Positions 1-7,946 of a stretch of 32,780 nucleotides of DNA are shown one piece after another (the first letter of the stretch is position 1; each line of letters opens with the position of its first letter). The position numbers were made by a program, and so were the translations under genes. The notes beneath the pieces are model-generated. The model made no database searches and was not told the origin of the DNA. It saw nothing but the letters and a program-made list of their open reading frames with translations. Source of the DNA: CAZKHG01 sp964552655 (GTDB lineage: Bacteria > Bacteroidota > Bacteroidia > Bacteroidales > Tenuifilaceae); NCBI GenBank assembly GCA_964552655.1, contig CAZKHG010000042.1, positions 1 through 32,780 of the forward strand, given 5' to 3'.

Positions 1-1
1 G

Positions 2-1195
2 ATAATCAACTACTTTGCCCCGGGAATAACGGTTCCGGTGGGCTTTAACACTACTAACCTGTTAGCAAATATGCCAGCCGAAGAGATTTTTGCAAATTAT
101 GTTCGCCCGGTGGGTATTGGCGGAATCGCAATGGCCGGTATTATCGGGATAATCCGTTCATCAGGAATAATAAAGAAAGCTTTTGGGCTTGCTGTCAGCG
201 AAATTTTTGGGAAAAACAAATCTGTTTCCAGAGAAGAACTCAGGACTAGAAGGGATTTGCCCATGTCAATAATAGCCGGTGGAATATTGCTGGCTGCCTT
301 TGTAATCTTCATTTTTTTCCAGTTCGGAGTACTGCACAACCTTACACAAGCACTGGTTGCCCTTGTGATTGTAATGGTAATTGCATTTCTTTTTACCACA
401 GTTGCAGCAAATGCAATAGCAATTGTAGGAACAAACCCTGTATCCGGGATGACTTTGATGACCCTAATTATTGCTTCGCTGATTCTAACTTCGGTCGGGC
501 TTTCAGGACCTTCAGGTATGATTGCCGCTTTGATAATTGGCGGAGTGGTTTGTACTGCACTTTCAATGGCCGGTGGGTTTGTTACCGACCTGAAAATTGG
601 GTACTGGCTGGGAACATCTCCCTATAAACAGGAGAGCTGGAAATTCCTGGGCACCCTTGTTTCCGCGGCTACCGTTGGCGGTGTAATAATTCTATTAAAT
701 AAAACCTATGGTTTTACCGGGAGTAATGCTCTTGTTGCCCCGCAGGCAAATGCCATGGCTGCAGTTATTGAACCAATGATGTCCGGGAAACCTGCTCCAT
801 GGTTGCTCTATACCGCCGGTGCATTTTTATCATTAACATTAACTATGATTGGCATCCCTGCATTGGCTTTTTCACTCGGTATATTCTTGCCAATACAACT
901 TACTGCACCTTTACTTGTCGGTGGGATTATCGCACATATCGTCTCAACCAGGAGTAAAGATCAAAAACTTAATAAAACCCGGAAAGAAAGAGGAACACTT
1001 ATTGCCTCAGGGTTCATTGCCGGTGGATCCCTTATGGGTGTTGTAAGCGCATTGCTCAAGTTTTGGGGTATAAACTTTATAAACCAGGATTGGTTTGATT
1101 CAAACCCGGCAGGGATAATAGCCTTTGGTATGTTCCTGGTTATCTGTGGTTATATTATATGGGAATCGCTTAGGGCCAAAGTGGACGAAAATTAA
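2..1195 (+). CDS. OPT-family oligopeptide transporter, C-terminal part
   Basis: The reading frame is open from the left edge, so the N-terminus lies outside the window. A GTG at 38 is in frame but internal, because conserved sequence precedes it. About 397 residues remain, roughly the last 60% of a usual 600-700 residue OPT transporter. They are very hydrophobic, with many predicted membrane helices, and hold OPT-like segments such as VRPVGIGGIAMAGIIGIIRSSG-type loops, VGTNPVSGMT and GFVTDLKIGYWLG. Members of this family import oligopeptides, or metal chelates in the YSL branch, across the inner membrane by proton symport. Peptidase T starts 20 bp downstream on the same strand, which favours peptide uptake as the role (inference). 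The substrate cannot be read from the sequence. Confidence 0.88.
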   Translation: MINYFAPGITVPVGFNTTNLLANMPAEEIFANYVRPVGIGGIAMAGIIGIIRSSGIIKKAFGLAVSEIFGKNKSVSREELRTRRDLPMSIIAGGILLAAFVIFIFFQFGVLHNLTQALVALVIVMVIAFLFTTVAANAIAIVGTNPVSGMTLMTLIIASLILTSVGLSGPSGMIAALIIGGVVCTALSMAGGFVTDLKIGYWLGTSPYKQESWKFLGTLVSAATVGGVIILLNKTYGFTGSNALVAPQANAMAAVIEPMMSGKPAPWLLYTAGAFLSLTLTMIGIPALAFSLGIFLPIQLTAPLLVGGIIAHIVSTRSKDQKLNKTRKERGTLIASGFIAGGSLMGVVSALLKFWGINFINQDWFDSNPAGIIAFGMFLVICGYIIWESLRAKVDEN

Positions 1196-1215
1196 TCATC
1201 TAACTAACAATCAAC

Positions 1216-2451
1216 ATGATAAATAAAGAGTACCTGATAGATCGGTTTATTCAGTATGTAAAAATCGATACTCAAAGTGATGAGAACTCATCAACCTTCC
1301 CGAGCACCAGCAAACAGTTTGACCTGGCAAAGCTGCTTGTAGAACAATTAAAAGAGTTGGGTTTAAAGGATGTTTCACTCGATGAGTATGGCTACGTCAT
1401 GGCTACTCTTCCATCAAATGCCAATAAAAAAATCCCAACAATTGGGTTCCTGGCCCACATGGATACCGCACCCGACATGAGCGGGACAAATGTGAATCCA
1501 CGATTCATTGAGAATTACGATGGAAATGATATTCTCCTGAATAAAGAGAACAATGTTATTCTTAACGTAAAAGATTTTCCTGAGCTCAAAGATTATAAAG
1601 GCCAAACGCTTATTGTTACCGATGGAACTACTTTATTGGGAGCCGATGACAAAGCGGGTATTGCTGAAATAATGGCATCACTTGAATACATGGTTACCCA
1701 TCCTGAATTTAAACATGGTGATATTCGCATCAGCTTCACGGTTGACGAGGAGGTAGGACATGGTGTAGATCATTTCGATGTTAAAAAATTTAATGCTGAA
1801 TTCGCCTATACTATAGATGGTGGTGCTATAGGTGAGCTGGAGTATGAAAACTTTAATGCAGCCGGTGCCAAGGTTTTTATCCAGGGCAGAAATGTTCATC
1901 CCGGGTACGCAAAAAACAAGATGAAAAATGCCATGCACATCGCTATGGAGCTTAACGCCTTGCTGCCCCAAAACGAACGCCCAGAGTACACCGAAGGTTA
2001 CGATGGGTTTTTCCACCTTATTAAAACCGAAGGAAGCGTAGAAAACTCAATGTTACAATACATCATAAGGGACCATTCCAAGGAGAAATTCCTGAACAGA
2101 AAGGAGCAGTTAAGGAAAGCAGCAGATTATATCAACTCAAAGTATGGCGAAGGGACTATCAAACTTGAAATAACCGAGCAGTATTCCAACATGCGCGAAA
2201 TGGTGGAACCAGTTTACCATATTGTTGAAACCGCAATAAAAGCGATGGAACTGGTTGGGGTAAAACCCCTGGTTAAACCCATAAGGGGTGGTACTGATGG
2301 AGCCCGTTTATCCTATATGGGTCTGCCTTGTCCTAATCTCTTTGCCGGTGGGTTAAACTTTCATGGTAAATATGAGTTTATTCCCGTTGAAAGTATGGTT
2401 AAGGCATCAGAGGTGATTATAAAAATAGTTGAACTTTACTCCCAAAAATAA
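1216..2451 (+). CDS. pepT: Peptidase T (tripeptide aminopeptidase)
   Basis: This 411-residue protein is the normal length for PepT (M20B family), a cytoplasmic dizinc enzyme that removes the N-terminal residue from tripeptides. The metal-site residues are visible: HMD at H81/D83, the GADDKAG motif near D144, the EE pair at 178-179, TIDGG at D201 and a late LNFHGKYEF histidine near 383. The CNDP-type dimerisation insert lies between about 205 and 310. The ATG follows the transporter stop by 20 bp, so the two are probably co-transcribed. Together they would import small peptides and hydrolyse them to amino acids. The gene is intact and nothing is unusual. Confidence 0.96.
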   Translation: MINKEYLIDRFIQYVKIDTQSDENSSTFPSTSKQFDLAKLLVEQLKELGLKDVSLDEYGYVMATLPSNANKKIPTIGFLAHMDTAPDMSGTNVNPRFIENYDGNDILLNKENNVILNVKDFPELKDYKGQTLIVTDGTTLLGADDKAGIAEIMASLEYMVTHPEFKHGDIRISFTVDEEVGHGVDHFDVKKFNAEFAYTIDGGAIGELEYENFNAAGAKVFIQGRNVHPGYAKNKMKNAMHIAMELNALLPQNERPEYTEGYDGFFHLIKTEGSVENSMLQYIIRDHSKEKFLNRKEQLRKAADYINSKYGEGTIKLEITEQYSNMREMVEPVYHIVETAIKAMELVGVKPLVKPIRGGTDGARLSYMGLPCPNLFAGGLNFHGKYEFIPVESMVKASEVIIKIVELYSQK

Positions 2452-2502
2452 TTATCTGCTGTTGCAGAAACATTTTTATTGATATTGTATTAATAAAATA
2501 TT

Positions 2503-2519
2503 ATTCTGATCGTCAGAAT
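2503..2519. promoter_or_regulatory. Palindrome upstream of tatD, possible operator
   Basis: ATTCTGA, TCG, TCAGAAT: perfect 7-bp arms around a 3-nt centre. It ends 2 bp before a TATATTTG -7 motif. There is no T-run on either side, so it is a poor intrinsic terminator for pepT and is better placed as a protein-binding site. No regulator can be named. Confidence 0.4.
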
Positions 2520-2521
2520 CA

Positions 2522-2529
2522 TATATTTG
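2522..2529 (+). promoter_or_regulatory. Bacteroidota -7 element of tatD-tcdA
   Basis: TATATTTG is an exact match to TAnnTTTG, 17 bp before the tatD start codon. No convincing TTTG -33 element lies 19-21 bp upstream; the palindrome occupies that region. A promoter here would make tatD-tcdA a unit separate from pepT. Confidence 0.5.
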
Positions 2530-2546
2530 CATGATAAAAGAGGCTA

Positions 2547-3191
2547 ATGATCAACTTTCATACACATGGGAATATTAATATAGATGGTATATCTGTTGTT
2601 AGTCTTTTTGTTAACCAGGCGGATAAAATTGAAGCCAGCGGGTTTTATAGCATGGGAGTACACCCATGGAACACATCAGATCCAGATGTAGATGAACAGC
2701 TCGCAAAACTTAGCGATTACTCCAAAAATGAGAATATAATTGCGATCGGAGAGATAGGCCTTGATCGGCTCCGGGGAGCAGACCTTAAAAAGCAAATCGA
2801 AATTTTAAACCAACAGGTTCTGCTGGCCGAAAAAGTTGCCAAACCGGTTATCATCCACTGTGTCAGAGCATGGTCAGAGCTTATTGCCCTTAAAAACAGG
2901 CACACATCACCAATAAAATGGGCTATACATGGTTTCAGGGGAAACCCTGAACTTGCCCAGCAGCTCATTGAAAATGAGTTTTTCATCTCCTTTGGCACCG
3001 ATATTATTAACCCTACTCCCAACCTGGCCGAATCGTTAACTATAACCCCTTTAAACAGAATGTTCTTTGAAACCGACGATTCCCCTATCCCACTGTACGA
3101 GGTTTACAGCGCTGCTTCTGATATTCTTGATCTACCTGTGAGCATGCTAAAAGAACAAATTACAAGTAATTTCAAAGAGTTTTTTAGGTAA
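2547..3191 (+). CDS. TatD-family metal-dependent hydrolase
   Basis: The 214-residue protein carries the TatD metal ligands in order: HTH (H5, H7), GEIGLD (E69), IIHCVRAW (H104), AIHGFRG (H128) and FETDDSP (D177). It is shorter than the typical 255-265 residues, as seen in many Bacteroidota TatD-like proteins. TatD enzymes are cytoplasmic 3'-5' exonucleases or phosphoesterases with a TIM-barrel amidohydrolase fold. The exact substrate of this short form is unknown. The gene has its own -7 motif and lies 36 bp upstream of tcdA, with which it probably forms an operon. Confidence 0.9.
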   Translation: MINFHTHGNINIDGISVVSLFVNQADKIEASGFYSMGVHPWNTSDPDVDEQLAKLSDYSKNENIIAIGEIGLDRLRGADLKKQIEILNQQVLLAEKVAKPVIIHCVRAWSELIALKNRHTSPIKWAIHGFRGNPELAQQLIENEFFISFGTDIINPTPNLAESLTITPLNRMFFETDDSPIPLYEVYSAASDILDLPVSMLKEQITSNFKEFFR

Positions 3192-3227
3192 ATCATTTTT
3201 AAAAAAGATAAATCAGATACCATTTCA

Positions 3228-3950
3228 ATGCATTGGCTCGAACGGACTGAATTACTGATTGGTAAAGAAAAACTCAAAGCGCTTTACAGCAAACATGTTC
3301 TGATTGTTGGGCTTGGAGGGGTAGGTGCTTACGCGGCTGAGCAAATTTGCCGTGCAGGAGTTGGGGAAATGACCATTATTGATGGGGATACAATTCATCT
3401 CTCAAATAAGAACCGCCAGCTACCTGCTTTAGACAGTTCACTTGGTCAGCCCAAAGCTGAATATATGAGCAAAAGGCTGCTGGATATCAACCCTGAACTA
3501 AAACTACATGTGATTCAGGAGTATATCCGCGATGAGCGGATGAAGGAAATTCTTTCACATCATTACGATTATGTGGTTGATGCTATTGATACCCTTTCCC
3601 CAAAAATATTCCTTATTCATGACAGCCTGAAAAATGGGCTTAGGCTGGTTAGCTCGATGGGTGCCGGCGGTCGTGTTGATCCATCAAAAGTAAAAATCGC
3701 TGATATTTCCGAATCGCATAATTGCCCTTTGGCTAAAATCCTCCGTAAAAGGCTCCACCGGTTTGGTATCCGGTCAGGGTTTAAGGTTGTATTCTCATCA
3801 GAACCAGTACCTGATGAAGCGATGGTGGATTGTGAAGGGGAACCAAATAAAAAATCGGTGGTTGGAACAATCTCATATATGCCAGCCATTTTTGGGTGCT
3901 TTCTGGCTTCGGTAGTGATTAATGACCTCATGACGGCTAAGGAAGATTAG
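3228..3950 (+). CDS. tcdA: tRNA threonylcarbamoyladenosine dehydratase (TcdA/CsdL-like)
   Basis: A 240-residue E1-like/ThiF-fold protein. The nucleotide-binding GLGGVGAYAAE loop is at 28-38, followed by the acidic IDGD strand at 51-54 and the SNKNRQ adenylation motif at 59-64. The MGAGGR, P-x-KI-x-DI and SEPVPDE segments match TcdA better than MoeB or ThiF, and there are no paired CxxC zinc motifs. TcdA uses ATP to cyclise t6A to ct6A at tRNA position 37 for ANN-decoding tRNAs. E. coli TcdA is about 268 residues, so this is slightly short at the C-terminus. It follows tatD on the same strand. Confidence 0.9.
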   Translation: MHWLERTELLIGKEKLKALYSKHVLIVGLGGVGAYAAEQICRAGVGEMTIIDGDTIHLSNKNRQLPALDSSLGQPKAEYMSKRLLDINPELKLHVIQEYIRDERMKEILSHHYDYVVDAIDTLSPKIFLIHDSLKNGLRLVSSMGAGGRVDPSKVKIADISESHNCPLAKILRKRLHRFGIRSGFKVVFSSEPVPDEAMVDCEGEPNKKSVVGTISYMPAIFGCFLASVVINDLMTAKED

Positions 3951-4044
3951 CTTACTGCAAGCTGGAATCCGAAGAAATTTGAAACAGAATTAGAATAACA
4001 GCTACTATCTTTTAGCGATAAATGGATTATTTTCACTAAAAAAG

Positions 4045-4076
4045 TTTGTTTTTAAATTGAATAATCTGCTAAATTG
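4045..4076 (+). promoter_or_regulatory. Possible promoter of the GPP34 gene
   Basis: TTTG at 4045-4048, a 21-bp spacer, then TAAATTG at 4070-4076, an imperfect form of TAnnTTTG. It lies about 25 bp before the chosen ATG in a 150-bp gap after tcdA. Confidence 0.3.
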
Positions 4077-4100
4077 CCTTTAAAAAACAGGAATAAAAAA

Positions 4101-4790
4101 ATGCAAAACTTAAACCTTAATACACAGGAACGATTTTTAGTGTTAGCCCAACACCCGGAAAAAGGGAGGTTTGTAATATCTGATATACAGCTGAACTTCG
4201 GGATTATTGGTGCAATTCTTCTTGACCTTACGGTTAATGACGAGATAAAAATTGAAAATGATATCCTTACAACTACCGGCAAATCTGGAAGTACTAATAA
4301 AAATAGCCATGAGGTATTATCCATCATTAGCAGCTCAACCAAACAAAGAAAGGTAAAAACATGGTTGTCAAAATTAGCCCGCAAATCCCGCTATTTCAAA
4401 TGGGAAATTATTAAGAATTTAGAAACCATGAATATAATCAAGGTTGAACAAAAAAGATTTTTGGGGTTAATACCTTATAGAAGATGTTACCTTACTGATA
4501 AACAATTCCGCGGAGAACTTCTGAATAATTTACGGAACCAGGTTCTTTTTAAAACTGATTTTATACCAGCTGATCTTGTATTGCTCGGACTTGTTGAGGC
4601 ATGCCAGATGCATAAACATCTGGCAAAGGACAGGCAGGAACTTAAAACAATTAAAGAAAAGCTTAAAAAGATAATTAAGGATAACCCCATTGCTTCCGGG
4701 GTAAGCGAAACAATCAGACAAGTGCAAGCAGCTGTGATAACCGGTGTTGTTGCTGCAACCACTGCTGCTACAACTTCGGCATCTCATTAG
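4101..4790 (+). CDS. GPP34/GOLPH3-like domain protein
   Basis: A 229-residue protein from ATG 4101. The frame also opens at a TTG at 4074, but the ATG sits directly before the domain. The N-terminus reads NTQERFLVLA, then PEKGRF, then LNFGIIGAILLDL, which is the GPP34 pattern. A later IIKNLETMNIIKVEQKRFLG-type helix and an IPYRRCYLTD segment match the family's conserved wing. In eukaryotes GOLPH3/Vps74 binds PI4P on Golgi membranes. Bacterial members are common in actinomycetes and their role is mostly unknown. The last 30 residues are Ala/Thr/Val-rich and could contact a membrane (inference). It is convergent with the CHASE4-SpoIIE gene, with 6 bp between the two stops. Confidence 0.75.
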   Translation: MQNLNLNTQERFLVLAQHPEKGRFVISDIQLNFGIIGAILLDLTVNDEIKIENDILTTTGKSGSTNKNSHEVLSIISSSTKQRKVKTWLSKLARKSRYFKWEIIKNLETMNIIKVEQKRFLGLIPYRRCYLTDKQFRGELLNNLRNQVLFKTDFIPADLVLLGLVEACQMHKHLAKDRQELKTIKEKLKKIIKDNPIASGVSETIRQVQAAVITGVVAATTAATTSASH

Positions 4791-4796
4791 ATCAGG

Positions 4797-6701
4797 TTAA
4801 ACTTTCAACCCGAAGATCAGCACATCATCAATCTGGGGGTAATCGCCTTTATAGGCATCAAATGCCAGTTCGAGGATTTCTTTCTGCTCACCCATCGAAC
4901 GGTCGGCTATTTCTACAAAAAGCTCTTTAAGTTTTGCCCTTCTGAACTTTTGCTGGGTAACCGGGTTTAGCTGATCCTGGTAACCATCGGTAAGGATATA
5001 AAGCACATCATCTTGCTGCAGGTTAAACTCGAAGTTTGTAAATATCTTATCAGTAACCAGATGGTAACCAATTGGCATTCTATCACCCTTAAATTCAATA
5101 AGTTCACGGGGCTGTGTTTGATTCCCTTCAGGATTTTCTGATTTACGAACTATATACAAAGGATTGAAGGCACCTGCAAACTCAATTTTCATTGTATTAA
5201 AATCAATGGCAAATATCGCAATATCCATCCCATCCTTTGATTCGCCCCGCTTACCGGTTTGATGGAGCGATTCAATGACCCTTAACCTAAGGTTATCAAG
5301 AATTTCGCCTGGACTTGGGTGTTCCAGCTGGTTCACAATTTCCGAGAGGAGAGCCATCCCCAACATACTCATAAACCCTCCGGGAACGCCGTGGCCAGTA
5401 CAATCGGCAACAGCGAAAAAGGTTTTATTATTTTTCCTGGCCATCCAGTAAAAATCGCCACTAACAATGCTGCGGGGTTTAAATAAAAGAAAATAGTTTC
5501 TCTCAATACTTTCTATCATCTCTGCGGGGGGAAGAAGTGCAGCTTGTATTCGACTGGCATAGTTCAAGCTATCGTTAATATCCGATTGCTGCTTTTGCAA
5601 TGCCTCGTTCAACTCCATTGTAATATCGAGGTTTTGTCTCAGCTCCTCCTCGCTGGCCTGAAGCTCGTGATTGAGGTTAACCGTCTCATGGTATAAGTTA
5701 TCCACAGTTTTCTGGGTCTCAATCCTTTCTGCTATCTCTATTTCCAGCTGAACCTTCTGATCAAAAAACAACTTTATCAGCTTGGCTATCTCACCGAATT
5801 CATTCTTTTTTGTCTCCAGCTTGTTAAGGTGTTCAATATTCTCTTTATTCAATCCCTCAGTAATCTGATGCAATGGAACGCTAACCCATGCTCGTATTGC
5901 AAAAAAGAAAATGACCACAGTTAAAATCAATAACCCAGCAATTATGTATGAGGCGAAATTTGTTGAACTCAGATCTTGCATGAGCTGATTACGGCTCTCA
6001 AAAAGAACTGTAATAATTTTATTCCCATCCGGATCAAGATAATCCTTAGCAATTACAATTTTGTTTTCATCAGGTGATCCATTGTTCAAAACATCAGACA
6101 CTTTCTGAATATGGATTTGAAAATCCATCTCCTGTTCCATTGTTCTGATATAATCTTTGCTCCAGAATTTGGCTGTTAAGAGGTAACCCTGTGCCTGGGT
6201 TTTATGTTCATTATCCGTTGAAGGGACAATTGTTGCCCCAGCAACTTCAAATAGTGTATCATTTACCGGCAAAAAGAAATGGCAAAATGCGGTATCGGAA
6301 AACAGTTTTTTAATGAGGTCGGCGGAAAGTTCAACGCCACCTGATAAAACCGTTGAATCAATATTTGTGTATACCAGCTTAAGGTTTTTATTAAAAATCC
6401 AGACCTGGGAACTTCCATAGGCATCAAGTATGGTTGTAAGGTTAACATCTTCCCATTTTTTTGTAGGTTTTGCCGCATAGGTAACCATTTCGTCCCAGCA
6501 GGAATAATCGTTTGCCGGGGCAGCGATGTTATCAGCTTTAAATGACAGAATATTTTCAATAACCTTTACTTTGGCCTGCTTGTTGGCCTCCATAAATATT
6601 TCCAGCTGCCTCTTTTTTATAATCTGATTCCAGATAAGGGCTAATACGAAAACGCTGATAGTAGCGCCAAGTAGGACCATTATACGGGTTTGGATTTTCA
6701 T
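4797..6701 (-). CDS. CHASE4 sensor with SpoIIE-type PP2C phosphatase
   Basis: A 634-residue membrane phosphatase. TM1 is at about 8-26. An extracytoplasmic CHASE4-like domain spans about 35-245, with the hallmark NDYSCWDEMV at 64-73. TM2 is at about 250-270, then a HAMP-like linker and coiled coil to about 385. The SpoIIE catalytic domain covers about 400-634, with SGDFYW (D416), ADCTGHGVPGGFM (D433), KDGMDIA and a terminal DDVLIFG. The metal-binding aspartates are present, so it should be active. Such enzymes dephosphorylate phosphoserine, often on anti-sigma antagonists. No STAS or anti-sigma partner lies nearby, so its target is unknown. The signal is probably a small extracellular ligand. 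Confidence 0.88.
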   Translation of the reverse strand: MKIQTRIMVLLGATISVFVLALIWNQIIKKRQLEIFMEANKQAKVKVIENILSFKADNIAAPANDYSCWDEMVTYAAKPTKKWEDVNLTTILDAYGSSQVWIFNKNLKLVYTNIDSTVLSGGVELSADLIKKLFSDTAFCHFFLPVNDTLFEVAGATIVPSTDNEHKTQAQGYLLTAKFWSKDYIRTMEQEMDFQIHIQKVSDVLNNGSPDENKIVIAKDYLDPDGNKIITVLFESRNQLMQDLSSTNFASYIIAGLLILTVVIFFFAIRAWVSVPLHQITEGLNKENIEHLNKLETKKNEFGEIAKLIKLFFDQKVQLEIEIAERIETQKTVDNLYHETVNLNHELQASEEELRQNLDITMELNEALQKQQSDINDSLNYASRIQAALLPPAEMIESIERNYFLLFKPRSIVSGDFYWMARKNNKTFFAVADCTGHGVPGGFMSMLGMALLSEIVNQLEHPSPGEILDNLRLRVIESLHQTGKRGESKDGMDIAIFAIDFNTMKIEFAGAFNPLYIVRKSENPEGNQTQPRELIEFKGDRMPIGYHLVTDKIFTNFEFNLQQDDVLYILTDGYQDQLNPVTQQKFRRAKLKELFVEIADRSMGEQKEILELAFDAYKGDYPQIDDVLIFGLKV

Positions 6702-6729
6702 TTTTTTTGATTTTCTTTTTAAATCTTCG

Positions 6730-6737
6730 CAAAGATA
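6730..6737 (-). promoter_or_regulatory. -7 element of the CHASE4-SpoIIE gene
   Basis: On the minus strand this reads TATCTTTG, an exact TAnnTTTG match about 29 bp before the start codon. A TTTC at 6756-6759 is a weak -33 candidate with an 18-bp spacer. Confidence 0.45.
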
Positions 6738-6833
6738 TAAGAAGATATCACCCCGGAAAGGTTTTTTTCACAAGTTGATTTAACTACTTGACAAAAAGAG
6801 TAATTATTCGATTGAATGGTAATATTCGTGATA

Positions 6834-7535
6834 TTAAAAACTAAAGGAAGGATTTTCAATGTTAACAAAGCTAACTTTTATATTTAAATTAAAATATTTT
6901 TCTAAACAACCTGCCAATTCATCACGAGCAGAAATAACTGAGTTCAGGTTCTTGTTCTGGAACCCGTCAATCGGGAAAAAAATGTTTGTAGTTGCCGGAT
7001 CAATTTTACCAATATCGCTTTGCCGCCATATCCAACGCCGGGTTTTTACGCTTTTCCCCCTGACATAGATCAGCTCTGCCGGATCGGGGTTTTCGGCTAT
7101 TGTAGAACCAAATGGAATGAATGTATCTCCCGGAATGGAAAATCTGACTTCGATATCATCCGGAGAGCAGTCAATGTCATGCGCACCAATAGGAACAATG
7201 TGTTTAAGTGATATAGCATTTGCCAGGTCAACCACATTGTTAATTGATGGGATTTGACCTCCCTTTAAAATCCTTGTCATTAAGGCCTCTATAGAGGGCA
7301 AAAATTTATTGGGATTAAAACCCAATGCCTGAAAGGCAATCCGGTAGGGTAAAATTTCACCTAGTTCCTTTACAGTGCTGCCCTGAAACTGCTCCTTTAA
7401 ATGCAAGATGCTACTACTTAATAATTCATCAATCATGGGTATTTTTACCTGATTGTCAACCCCTTTGGCAACCACAACACCAAAACAAACATCGGGGAGC
7501 TTCTGAAAAACGACCGGGTGAACAATAAATCTCAT
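6834..7535 (-). CDS. Free-standing B3/B4 (PheRS beta-like) domain protein
   Basis: A 233-residue protein resembling the B3/B4 domain of phenylalanyl-tRNA synthetase beta, without the catalytic or anticodon-binding parts. Visible family segments are EILPYRIAFQALGFNPNKF (about 60-78), PSIEALMTRILKGG, INNVVDLANAISL, PIGAHDID and a later FFPIDGF. In PheRS the B3/B4 domain edits Tyr-tRNAPhe. Stand-alone copies occur in many bacteria and are proposed to act in tRNA proofreading or amino acid metabolism, without firm proof. No signal peptide is visible, so it should be cytoplasmic. It is followed by the CHASE4 gene on the same strand, 132 bp away, and preceded by the winged-helix gene. Confidence 0.8.
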   Translation of the reverse strand: MRFIVHPVVFQKLPDVCFGVVVAKGVDNQVKIPMIDELLSSSILHLKEQFQGSTVKELGEILPYRIAFQALGFNPNKFLPSIEALMTRILKGGQIPSINNVVDLANAISLKHIVPIGAHDIDCSPDDIEVRFSIPGDTFIPFGSTIAENPDPAELIYVRGKSVKTRRWIWRQSDIGKIDPATTNIFFPIDGFQNKNLNSVISARDELAGCLEKYFNLNIKVSFVNIENPSFSF

Positions 7536-7584
7536 TCCAATAAATATTTGAATTAAGTGATCAAAATAGCTGTTTTGAAAAACA

Positions 7585-7604
7585 AACCCCGGTTTTCCGG
7601 GGTT
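7585..7604 (-). terminator. Intrinsic terminator of the winged-helix gene
   Basis: AACCCCGG, TTTT loop, CCGGGGTT: a perfect 8-bp GC-rich stem starting 4 nt after the stop codon at 7609. On the minus strand it runs into TTTGTTTTTC, a usable U-tract. Confidence 0.85.
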
Positions 7605-7608
7605 GATG

Positions 7609-7788
7609 TTACTTCTTTACATCGTAAAAACAACGGATTGGCGAATGAAGCTTTTCCTGTTTTACAAGCTGTTTGATAGCTTTCTCAACATCCTTTTTAT
7701 CAACACCGGTAGCATCGGCAATTTCGCCTGCTTTCATGGGTTTTTTGGCATCATTTAATGCCTTTAATACTTTATCGGTTAATTCCAT
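7609..7788 (-). CDS. Small winged-helix DNA-binding protein
   Basis: A 59-residue protein from ATG 7788. The frame is open further upstream to 7839, but that part is a low-complexity hydrophobic stretch that overlaps the promoter. The product is a single winged-helix fold: helix 1 TDKVLKALNDA, helix 2 KAGEIADATG, recognition helix DKKDVEKAIKQLVKQE, and a wing ending in RCFYDVKK. It resembles small MarR/HTH-like proteins annotated as transcriptional regulators, but could also bind RNA or protein. It has its own terminator and a good promoter, so it is probably monocistronic. Confidence 0.8.
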   Translation of the reverse strand: MELTDKVLKALNDAKKPMKAGEIADATGVDKKDVEKAIKQLVKQEKLHSPIRCFYDVKK

Positions 7789-7806
7789 AAGTAATAAGAT
7801 TTGATT

Positions 7807-7840
7807 CAAAAATATAAAAATTGAACACGGAAAACACAAA
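7807..7840 (-). promoter_or_regulatory. Promoter of the winged-helix gene
   Basis: On the minus strand: TTTG at 7840-7837, a 22-bp spacer, then TATTTTTG at 7814-7807, an exact TAnnTTTG. The -7 motif is about 19 bp before the ATG at 7788, giving a very short leader. Confidence 0.5.
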
Positions 7841-7886
7841 TATTACAAATAATCACAAAATAATTTTTTAATGACAACTGCAACCT

Positions 7887-7945
7887 GGTTTTTCCTTTTT
7901 CCTTTTTCCTTTCCCACCTACACTTCGTTCCGGCGGGTAAAAACC
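7887..7945. repeat. Intergenic element with nested inverted repeats and TTTTTCC tandem units
   Basis: The outer arms GGTTTTT (7887-7893) and AAAAACC (7939-7945) are perfect inverses. The inner arms CCCACC (7913-7918) and GGCGGG (7932-7937) pair with one G-T. Between the left arms lie about three copies of the 7-mer TTTTTCC. The element ends 1 bp from the pgeF stop codon. It resembles short dispersed intergenic repeats, but only one copy is visible here. Confidence 0.5.
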
Positions 7946-7946
7946 T

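Noticed and set aside
1678..2016. 112-codon open frame on the minus strand
   Set aside because: It is antisense to the catalytic core of pepT, with no recognisable domain.
4074..4100. Upstream TTG start for the GPP34-like gene
   Set aside because: The nine extra residues are Lys/Asn-rich, overlap the promoter-like motif, and an ATG at 4101 lies directly before the domain.
7789..7839. N-terminal extension of the winged-helix gene
   Set aside because: The extra 17 residues are low-complexity hydrophobic, and the region overlaps an exact -7 motif for the gene.
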